Shown here: piece after piece, positions 1 through 5,216 of the stretch
Numbering within the stretch: position 1 is the stretch's first letter
How the letters are laid out: each line of letters starts with the position of its first letter
Translations under genes and position numbers: made by a program
Notes under the pieces: model-generated
Database searches by the model: none
What the model was told of the DNA's origin: nothing
The model's input: only the letters and a program-made list of their open reading frames with translations
NCBI GenBank assembly: GCA_016650435.1
Contig: JAENVT010000549.1
Location: 1 to 5,216, forward strand
Length of the DNA: 5,216 nucleotides
From: Ilumatobacteraceae bacterium
GTDB lineage: Bacteria > Actinomycetota > Acidimicrobiia > Acidimicrobiales > Ilumatobacteraceae
Direction: 5' to 3'

Positions 1-147
1 CTCACCCTGCGACATCTTCGAACCCGAAACACGACACACCTCATCGACCACCACAAACCTCCCGGACAGCTGGACACCAACACCAGCCCAACCGACCTAT
101 TTGCAACGACCACTTGAAACCGCCGCCTCGAAACACTCCACGCGGGG
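1..147. other. Left-edge stretch with no assignable gene
   Basis: This stretch lies beyond the 3' end of the minus-strand regulator. The plus strand is rich in C and A and poor in G, unlike the rest of the window. All three plus frames are open for at least 117 bases from the edge. The frame starting at base 1 ends with TGA at 115-117 and could be the last 38 codons of a gene converging on the regulator. Its low-complexity His/Thr/Pro-rich translation matches no family I recognise, and third-position GC does not clearly favour one frame. I see no convincing terminator hairpin between 117 and 148. Confidence 0.3.
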
Positions 148-606
148 TTAGTGCGCACCCCAGGTGAAGGTTTGCTTCACCAGGTCGAGATAGATGAAGG
201 TCTCGGTCGAGACCACGCCGGGAACTGAGCGGATGCGGTTGGTCAGGTCCAGCAACGTGCCGTCGTCTTCGACCACGACCTCGCACATGAAATCGAAGGA
301 TCCGGCGGTGACGACCAGGTAGTCGATGTCGTCCATTGCCTGCAGGGTCTTGGCGAGGTCGTCGGTCGGCCCGACGGTGTGCACCCCGATCATCGCCATG
401 CGACGGAGACCGAGCGACAGCGGGTTGGTGACGGCGACCACCTGCACGACGCCTGCATCGGTCATTCGCTGCACTCGCTGGCGCACCGCGGCTTCCGACA
501 GCCCAACGGCGGCACCGAGGCGCGTGTACGGGATCCGGCCGTCGGCTTGGAGTTGCACGATGATCGCCCGATCGGTGTCGTCGAGCTGTGTGCCGGAACG
601 GTCCAT
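148..606 (-). CDS. Lrp/AsnC-family transcriptional regulator
   Basis: This is a predicted DNA-binding regulator of 152 residues, the usual size for the Lrp/AsnC family. The N-terminus shows the family pattern LDDTDRAIIVQLQADGR (residues 8-24). It is followed by a winged helix-turn-helix with recognition-helix sequence GLSEAAVRQRVQRM (35-48) and then the GVV strand (52-54). The C-terminal half (about 69-145) is a RAM/ligand-binding domain, including GSFDFMCEV (102-110) and the PGV turn (129-131). Such proteins form dimers or octamers and usually sense amino acids or related small molecules. The gene is transcribed divergently from the pot operon across 219 bp, which makes it the likely local regulator (inference). 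I chose ATG at 606 because it gives the canonical N-terminus. No good Shine-Dalgarno precedes it, so a leaderless transcript is possible. The only longer in-frame option is TTG at 708, adding 34 residues that lack family character. The effector cannot be read from the sequence. Confidence 0.9.
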   Translation of the reverse strand: MDRSGTQLDDTDRAIIVQLQADGRIPYTRLGAAVGLSEAAVRQRVQRMTDAGVVQVVAVTNPLSLGLRRMAMIGVHTVGPTDDLAKTLQAMDDIDYLVVTAGSFDFMCEVVVEDDGTLLDLTNRIRSVPGVVSTETFIYLDLVKQTFTWGAH

Positions 607-825
607 GTCTACGGATACTGGTGTCTGCGACGGTCTCGCGCAAGGGAATCCGTGGCGCGCACGGTCGAAACATACGCTTTCCTTGATCTCACCGCCTCCC
701 GCGTGCAACGGTGTGCGAGTGGCAGGGCATTTCGAGGCGACCGATTGCTCGTCGCTGCGTCGGTGTTCGCCGCATGGGCTCGCAGGGAATATGGTGTGCG
801 TCCAACAGGTATGGGGGAATCAATT
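607..825. promoter_or_regulatory. Divergent regulator/pot operon intergenic region
   Basis: This 219-bp gap separates the divergent start codons of the Lrp/AsnC regulator and potA, so it must contain both promoters and probably the operator. Exact promoter elements are not convincing. A weak -10-like GAATAT lies at 787-792 for the potA direction, and TATGTT lies on the minus strand at 674-669 for the regulator; neither has a good -35 partner. Short direct repeats are visible: GGTGTGCG at 710-717 and 793-800, and GGGAAT at three places including 785-790 and 814-819. I found no long palindrome. The assignment as a regulatory region rests on gene geometry; the element positions are guesses. Confidence 0.6.
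813..818 (+). promoter_or_regulatory. Probable ribosome binding site of potA
   Basis: GGGGGA lies 7 nt before GTG 826 and supports that codon as the start. It overlaps the alternative in-frame ATG at 811-813, which has no well-spaced Shine-Dalgarno of its own. ATG 835 would be 16 nt away, too far for this site. Confidence 0.5.
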
Positions 826-1974
826 GTGACTGAAATGTCGGTGCCACCCAGGGGTGGGGGCTCGGACCGTGGTGCTGTCGAATTGACCGACGTCACGAAG
901 CGGTTCGGCACGATGGTGGCCGTCGATCGCCTGAACCTGTCGGTCGAGCCTGGTGAGTTCCTGTCGCTGCTCGGCCCGTCGGGCTGCGGGAAGACCACGA
1001 CGCTGCGGATGCTTGCCGGGTTCGAGCAGCCCGACGAGGGTTTCATTCGCATCAGCGGCGAGTACGTGCAGGGAATTCCGCCGTACAAGCGCGACGTCAA
1101 CACGGTGTTCCAGGCCTACGCGTTGTTTCCCCACATGACGGTGGCAGAGAACGTGGCGTACGGCCTGCGCCAGAAGGGTGTTTCGAAGCCGGAGATCGCC
1201 ACGCGTGTCGCCGAAGCCCTCGACATGGTGAAGATGACCAAACTCGCCGAACGCCGGCCTCGACAGATGTCGGGTGGTCAACAGCAGCGAATTGCCTTGG
1301 CACGCGCACTCGTCAACCGACCGAGCGTGCTGTTGCTCGACGAGCCGCTTGGTGCCCTCGACCGCAAACTCCGCGAGGAGATGCAGATCGAACTGAAGTT
1401 GCTGCAAACCGAACTCGGCATCACGTTCATTTTTGTGACGCACGATCAGGAAGAGGCCATGAGCATGAGCGATCGCATCGCGATCATGCTCGACGGCCAC
1501 ATCGAGCAACTCGGCGATCCCGAGACGGTGTACGAGCGACCGGTGTCGGCCTTCGTCGCCGGCTTCGTCGGCCGAAACAACTTCTGGCGCGGCGTCGTGC
1601 GGCACGAGGGTGTGGTGGCCGACGACGGCACAGTTTTCGTGGCCACCAAGCCGGAGGAACAAGTCGCGCAGGGCGACGATGCGCTCGTCGCGCTCCGACC
1701 GGAAACCTTCAAGATCCACACTGCCGATCCCGGCAGCCACATCAACGTGCTCTCCGGAACGGTTGGCGCCGTCGCCCATTTCGGCGACGCTCTGCAATAC
1801 GTGATCCGCACCTCTACACGCGATGTGTTGGTGATGTCGCCACGTTCGGGTGCACCACGGCTAGCTACGGGTGACGAGGCATGGCTGACTTGGAGCAGCG
1901 ATGATATCTACGTCTTCTCCGCGCGCCAGGCCGAACTCGTCATGGCCGAGCCCGCCGCCGAAGTCGCCATCTAA
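826..1974 (+). CDS. potA: Polyamine-type ABC transporter ATP-binding protein (PotA-like)
   Basis: This is the cytoplasmic ATPase that hydrolyses ATP to drive import by the PotD/permease partners encoded just downstream. The product is 382 residues from GTG 826, close to E. coli PotA. In order it shows Walker A GPSGCGKTT (50-58), the Q-loop glutamine in VFQAYALFPHMTV (Q96), the signature MSGGQQQR (148-155, Met instead of the usual Leu), Walker B LLLDEP with catalytic Glu173, the D-loop ALD (177-179) and the H-loop His206 in VTHDQEEAM. About 130 residues follow the nucleotide-binding domain and form a TOBE-type regulatory/substrate domain. They begin after the YERPVSAFVAGFVGRNNF segment and include VALRPETFKI, which is typical of the PotA/CUT1 group of importers. 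The reading frame stays open upstream to 379, but that part lies opposite the regulator and has no ABC content. Start alternatives are ATG 811 and ATG 835. The gene is followed by potD after 31 nt. The family is certain; polyamine specificity comes from the neighbours. Confidence 0.95.
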   Translation: MTEMSVPPRGGGSDRGAVELTDVTKRFGTMVAVDRLNLSVEPGEFLSLLGPSGCGKTTTLRMLAGFEQPDEGFIRISGEYVQGIPPYKRDVNTVFQAYALFPHMTVAENVAYGLRQKGVSKPEIATRVAEALDMVKMTKLAERRPRQMSGGQQQRIALARALVNRPSVLLLDEPLGALDRKLREEMQIELKLLQTELGITFIFVTHDQEEAMSMSDRIAIMLDGHIEQLGDPETVYERPVSAFVAGFVGRNNFWRGVVRHEGVVADDGTVFVATKPEEQVAQGDDALVALRPETFKIHTADPGSHINVLSGTVGAVAHFGDALQYVIRTSTRDVLVMSPRSGAPRLATGDEAWLTWSSDDIYVFSARQAELVMAEPAAEVAI

Positions 1975-1992
1975 CTTACGAAGACCCCATCC

Positions 1993-1998
1993 AAGGAG
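1993..1998 (+). promoter_or_regulatory. Strong ribosome binding site of potD
   Basis: AAGGAG sits 7 nt before ATG 2006 in the 31-nt gap after potA. It fixes the start of the binding-protein gene, even though the same frame is open further upstream inside the end of potA. Confidence 0.85.
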
Positions 1999-2005
1999 AT
2001 ACCAA

Positions 2006-3283
2006 ATGCCAGCTCGTCCAGAACCGATCCGCATCCTCGCTCCCGAGAGCTTTCGCCAATCGATATCGCGCCGTGCGCTGTTCAAGATGGGCGGCGCCGC
2101 AGCCGGCCTTGCGATCGTGGCGGCGTGCGGCGATGACAAGATCACCAGTGACAATACGGCTGCCGCGGGTACCACGCCTGCTGGAACCACGGGTGGATCG
2201 ACGGCTGGAACCGCGGCCACGTCCACTGGCGGGATCGAGGGGTACAGCGAAGTAGTCAACAAGTCCAGCGGCACACTGGCCATGTACACCTGGGGTGACT
2301 ACAACGACCCTGAAATCGTCGGCGCGCTCGCAGAAAAGGATCTGGGCGTGCAGATGAAGGTCGACTACTACGCCAGCAACGACGACCTCATCACGAAGCT
2401 CTCGGCCGCCAACGGCACGAGTGGTTTCGACATCTGCGTTCCGACCGGCCCGTACATCCCACAGATGCTGCAAAAGGATCTCTTGCAGAAGTTCGACAAG
2501 TCGTTGCTGCCCAACATCGTCAACATCGATCCGCTCTATCTCGCCCAGGCGTGGGATCCGACCAACGAATATTCGGTCTGCAAGGACTGGGGTTCGACCG
2601 GGTGGATCTGGGACGCCACGAAGATCAAGGGTGACATAGCGACATGGGCCGATTTCATCGCGGCTTGCGAGGGCGACGGCAGTGGCAACTGTTCGGTTCT
2701 CGACACTGCGACCAACCTCTGCGGCATGTACTTCTGGTCAAACGGCATCGACTGGAACACCGAGAAGGCCGAAGACCTCGACGCGTGCGAGGCGTTCCTG
2801 GTCGACGAATTCGCCCAGCACATCAAGGGCTTCGAGAGCTATCCGAGCTCGAAGCTGGCCGAGGGTGCGTTCACGATGTCGATGGCATGGAACGGCGACG
2901 CCCGCCAAACCTTTGTGCGCATCGCGGATGCTGGAGGCAACCCCGACGACTGGAAGTGGGGCCTCGGTGCTCCCGATACCGAGCTGTGGATGGACAACTA
3001 CTGCATCGTCGCCGGCGCTCCCAACCCCGAAGCCGCGCACTCCTGGATCAACTGGCTGCTCACGCCCGAGATCTCGATCATGGACCTCAACTACCACGGC
3101 TACCACAGCGGGATGAAGGACATCGACAAGCTCATCGCGGAGCTCGTGCCCGACCTCGTGGACGCGGACATGATCTTCTTCACCGACGCTCAGGTGGAGT
3201 CGATGCACACCGAGATCCTCAATACGGCCCATCAGCGCAAGGTCGACATCCTCAGCAAGGTGAAGGCGAAGGCCGGAGGCTGA
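2006..3283 (+). CDS. potD: PotD/PotF-like polyamine-binding lipoprotein with Tat-type signal
   Basis: This is an extracytoplasmic substrate-binding protein of 425 residues that should deliver spermidine, putrescine or a similar cation to the permease. The signal is Tat-like: SRRALFK (21-27), then a hydrophobic stretch ending in the lipobox IVAAC, giving lipidation at Cys41. A Thr/Gly/Ala/Ser-rich flexible linker (about 46-76) and the PotD fold follow; linker and signal explain the extra length over E. coli PotD (348). Family landmarks by eye are YTWGDY (W96, Y99; PotD W34/Y37), VPTGPY (145-150), the FDKSLLPNIVNIDP segment, MAWNG (W295; PotD W229), LWMDN (W328, D330; PotD W255/D257) and YHGYHSG (Y366; PotD Y293). 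The acidic pair D168/E171 of PotD appears as T234/N237. Seven cysteines follow Cys41 (144, 192, 221, 229, 239, 261, 333), an unusually high number. It lies between potA and the permease, whose start is 4 nt after this stop. The fold is near certain; the exact ligand is not. Confidence 0.93.
   Translation: MPARPEPIRILAPESFRQSISRRALFKMGGAAAGLAIVAACGDDKITSDNTAAAGTTPAGTTGGSTAGTAATSTGGIEGYSEVVNKSSGTLAMYTWGDYNDPEIVGALAEKDLGVQMKVDYYASNDDLITKLSAANGTSGFDICVPTGPYIPQMLQKDLLQKFDKSLLPNIVNIDPLYLAQAWDPTNEYSVCKDWGSTGWIWDATKIKGDIATWADFIAACEGDGSGNCSVLDTATNLCGMYFWSNGIDWNTEKAEDLDACEAFLVDEFAQHIKGFESYPSSKLAEGAFTMSMAWNGDARQTFVRIADAGGNPDDWKWGLGAPDTELWMDNYCIVAGAPNPEAAHSWINWLLTPEISIMDLNYHGYHSGMKDIDKLIAELVPDLVDADMIFFTDAQVESMHTEILNTAHQRKVDILSKVKAKAGG
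2180..2227 (+). repeat. Two-copy 24-nt repeat in the potD linker
   Basis: The linker coding sequence contains two adjacent 24-nt units, 2180-2203 and 2204-2227. Both begin with GCTGGAACC and encode AGTTGGST and AGTAATST (residues 59-74). The nucleotide match is about 16 of 24. It looks like a decayed in-frame tandem duplication that lengthens the flexible tether between the lipid anchor and the binding domain. Confidence 0.5.
3275..3279 (+). promoter_or_regulatory. Ribosome binding site of the fused permease inside the potD end
   Basis: GGAGG lies in the last codons of potD, 8 nt before GTG 3288. With only 4 nt between the potD stop and this GTG, the two genes are probably translationally coupled. 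The site supports GTG 3288 over the internal ATG at 3360, which would cut into the first membrane segment. Confidence 0.8.
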
Positions 3284-3287
3284 CCAC

Positions 3288-5216
3288 GTGGCCGCGACGG
3301 TTGCACCGCCACGCAAGAGGGGATGGCGAGCGCCGAAGTATCTGCTCGCCATCCCCTCGATGGCTTGGTACACAGCGTTCTTCGTGCTGCCGATCGCCTT
3401 CATCGTGCTGTTCTCGTTCGGGACGAAGGACATCACCAAACGTGTGCCTGTCGACCTCGGCAACCTGAGCCTCGACAACTACCACGCCGTTCTCTTCGAG
3501 TCGACCAACCGCGACGTGTTCTTCACGTCGATGCAGATCGCCCTCATAGCGACGCTGCTCTGCCTGGTGATCGGCCTGCCGGTGGCGTACTTCATCGCCT
3601 TCAAGGTTCGCGAGAAGTGGCGCGGCATCGTGCTGGCAGCCGTCATCGTCCCGAGTTTCACGAGTTTCCTCGTTCGCACCGTGGCGTGGCGCATTCCTCT
3701 GGCGGCCAACGGCAATCTGTCGCGTTGGCTGCAGGACTGGGGCGTGATCGATGGACCGATCTCGATCTTGGAGACGCGAGGTGCGGTGCAGCTGGCGATC
3801 GTCTACAACTACCTGGGGTTCATGATCCTCCCTCTGTTCGTGGCCTTCGACCGCATCGAGAGCGGTATGCGCGAAGCGAGCAAGGACCTGGGCGCCGGCA
3901 GATTCTCGACGTTCGTCGGAGTGACATTGCCGCTAGCCGGACCGGGCATCGTCGCCGGATCGCTGCTGACGTTCATCCCGATGTGTGGCGACTATGTCAC
4001 CGCCGTCATTCTGGGCGGCGCGAAGGGTTACATGATCGGCAAGACCATCGCGGCACAGTTCGGCGACGCCCAGAACTGGCCACTCGGGTCGGCGATGGCT
4101 GTGCTGATGATTCTCGGCGTGCTCGTGGTTCTCGCCGTCGGAGCGTTGATCGTTTGGTTGGCGCCGAAAGTTGCCCAGCTGTTCTCCCCTGTAAGTCGTT
4201 CGGTGCGCGCCTCGATGTATCGACGCAACATGTCGACGATCCCCGGGAAGCGGCCAGATTGGTTCGGTTCGATCTTCAGGGTCGGCCTGACCGGCTGGTC
4301 GATCCTGGTGTTGGTGTTCTTGTTCCTCCCCATTGCACTCATCATTCTCTTTTCGTTCAACCGCGGTGAGTTGCTCACTCTGTGGTCGGGACACATATCG
4401 GTCAAATGGTGGCAGCGGGTGTTCAACCCAGGCCGCGTCGGATCCACGCTGCTGTTGCTGGCGGTGCTGATCATCATCGGACTGGGGGCCGCCAGGCTGG
4501 CTCGACGCGGCAAGAGTGATGGCGCAAAGGTTGCGGCACGATGGATCCCTCCCTTGACGTTCCTCGGCGCGTTCTTGATAGCGGGGAGTCGCACCAACTG
4601 GTATCGAACGCTCTTTCGCGACATCAACGTCGGCGACCCGATTCGCAACTCAGCGATCGCTGCTCTCGGCGCGACCGTCATCTCTGTTGTGCTGGGCGGC
4701 CTGTCGGGCGTGGCCTTGGCTCGCCATCCAGGCAAATGGTCGAAGATCTTCATGGCCATGATATTTCTCATCCTGGTGACGCCCGAGATCATGGACGCCG
4801 TAGCGCTCGTCGGATGGGTGCAGCGTGTCGGCGGTCCATTCCGCAACGACATCGGCCCGATCAAGTACGGCTACATCAGGTTGTGGATGGGCCAGTCGCT
4901 CTACGCTTCGGCGGTGGTGACGTTGATCGTGCGGGCCAGGCTGGCCGGGGTCGATACGTCGCTCGAGGAGGCGGCAGGCGACCTGGGCGCGCCGCCGGGT
5001 AGGGCGTTTCGCCAGATCACCCTGCCGCTCATTTCTTCGGCACTGGTCGCTGGAGGTCTGCTGTCGTTCACGCTCTGCCTCGACAACACGATCATCTCCA
5101 ACCTGTTGGCCGACGCAGGGTCTTCGACGTTCCCTGTGGCACTCATCGGCGCGCTTGCCAAGGGCACTCCGAAGCCCTTCTACGCTGTTGCCGCGGTCGT
5201 ACTGTTCGCGATCACC
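3288..5216 (+). CDS. potBC: Fused PotB-PotC-like ABC transporter permease, 3' end outside the window
   Basis: This is an inner-membrane permease of the spermidine/putrescine importer type, with both halves in one chain; 643 codons are visible with no stop. The symbol is descriptive, not standard. The PotB-like half (1 to about 291) has membrane segments near 18-44, 82-105, 113-130, 166-187, 217-240 and 266-291, the PotB-type sequence GVIDGPISIL, and the EAA loop REASKDLGAG...TLP (195-215) that docks on PotA. A basic connector (about 292-333) leads to the PotC-like half: segments near 334-357, 455-478, 487-510, 532-552, 582-603 and one starting near 632, with EEAAGDLGA...TLP (560-580) as the second EAA loop and VTPEIMDAVAL (497-507) matching PotC. 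Two extra hydrophobic stretches (386-404, 419-433) have no PotC counterpart. By comparison with E. coli PotC, roughly 20-35 residues are missing at the right edge. GTG 3288 is chosen from its Shine-Dalgarno and the basic N-terminus. The family is firm; the substrate is inferred from neighbours. Confidence 0.92.
   Translation, partial: MAATVAPPRKRGWRAPKYLLAIPSMAWYTAFFVLPIAFIVLFSFGTKDITKRVPVDLGNLSLDNYHAVLFESTNRDVFFTSMQIALIATLLCLVIGLPVAYFIAFKVREKWRGIVLAAVIVPSFTSFLVRTVAWRIPLAANGNLSRWLQDWGVIDGPISILETRGAVQLAIVYNYLGFMILPLFVAFDRIESGMREASKDLGAGRFSTFVGVTLPLAGPGIVAGSLLTFIPMCGDYVTAVILGGAKGYMIGKTIAAQFGDAQNWPLGSAMAVLMILGVLVVLAVGALIVWLAPKVAQLFSPVSRSVRASMYRRNMSTIPGKRPDWFGSIFRVGLTGWSILVLVFLFLPIALIILFSFNRGELLTLWSGHISVKWWQRVFNPGRVGSTLLLLAVLIIIGLGAARLARRGKSDGAKVAARWIPPLTFLGAFLIAGSRTNWYRTLFRDINVGDPIRNSAIAALGATVISVVLGGLSGVALARHPGKWSKIFMAMIFLILVTPEIMDAVALVGWVQRVGGPFRNDIGPIKYGYIRLWMGQSLYASAVVTLIVRARLAGVDTSLEEAAGDLGAPPGRAFRQITLPLISSALVAGGLLSFTLCLDNTIISNLLADAGSSTFPVALIGALAKGTPKPFYAVAAVVLFAIT
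4443..4586 (+). other. Two-helix insertion in the PotC half of the permease
   Basis: Residues 386-433 form two hydrophobic stretches, STLLLLAVLIIIGLGAARL (386-404) and WIPPLTFLGAFLIAG (419-433). The loop between them is basic (R406, R407, K409, K414, R418). They sit where PotC normally has one short periplasmic loop, between its first and second membrane segments. An out-in-out hairpin would keep the downstream topology, and the positive loop fits a cytoplasmic location. The insert is flanked by two similar motifs, KWWQRVF (373-379) and NWYRTLF (437-443), of which canonical PotC has only one. Confidence 0.6.

Noticed and set aside
118..147. Possible terminator hairpin between the left edge and the regulator
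   Set aside because: Only a four-base CCGC/GCGG pairing with a poor loop is visible and there is no T tract, so it is not supported.
607..708. 34-residue N-terminal extension of the regulator from TTG 708
   Set aside because: No Shine-Dalgarno precedes it, the extra residues lack Lrp/AsnC character, and ATG 606 gives the canonical N-terminus and length.
379..825. Long in-frame upstream extension of potA from GTG 379
   Set aside because: It runs antisense to the regulator, has no ABC-transporter sequence character, and GTG 826 with its Shine-Dalgarno gives the expected family length.
820..1797. 325-codon open frame on the minus strand across potA
   Set aside because: It is a shadow of the GC-rich potA frame: its His/Arg/Val-rich translation shows no family motifs, while the plus strand has all ABC ATPase motifs.
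2738..3478. 246-codon minus-strand open frame across the potD/permease junction
   Set aside because: It is antisense to two well-supported genes and spans their boundary, with a low-complexity translation and no recognisable domain.
4150..4300. Possible hidden stop or frameshift separating PotB and PotC
   Set aside because: Reading every codon through this region in the 3288 frame shows no stop, and the sequences on both sides remain in the same frame with sensible permease content.
3323..5002. Plus-strand open frames at 3323-4369 and 4541-5002
   Set aside because: They are out-of-frame Arg/His/Ser-rich shadows; the frame from 3288 has the membrane segments and both EAA motifs.

Overview
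The window is GC-rich bacterial DNA with mostly G/C third codon positions, GTG starts alongside ATG, and clear Shine-Dalgarno sites. It most resembles a high-GC actinobacterium. The Thr/Gly/Ala-rich linker after the lipoprotein cysteine and the overall style suggest Acidimicrobiia (Ilumatobacter-like), but this is an inference from style and not a database result.

Layout. Positions 1-147 are a C- and A-rich edge stretch with no assignable gene. Positions 148-606 (minus strand) encode a small Lrp/AsnC-family transcription regulator. Positions 607-825 are a divergent intergenic region that must hold the promoters of the regulator and of the transporter genes. From 826 to the right edge, three tightly spaced plus-strand genes form an operon for a polyamine-type (PotABCD-like) ABC importer: the ATPase PotA (826-1974), the Tat-type lipoprotein substrate-binding protein PotD (2006-3283), and a permease (from 3288) still open at the window end.

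How the genes work together. The binding protein, anchored by its lipidated Cys41, would capture a polyamine-like cation outside the membrane. The permease forms the channel, and two PotA subunits power it. The divergent Lrp/AsnC protein is the obvious candidate for sensing the substrate or a related metabolite and controlling the operon.

The main point of interest is the permease. PotB-like and PotC-like halves, each with its own EAA loop, lie in one uninterrupted reading frame of at least 643 codons. I read this frame codon by codon from 3288 to 5216 and found no stop. The PotC half also carries an apparent insertion of two extra hydrophobic segments in its first periplasmic loop. By-eye comparison with E. 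coli PotD suggests that the binding protein keeps the aromatic cage and one key Asp but lacks two acidic amine-binding residues, so the exact substrate is open.
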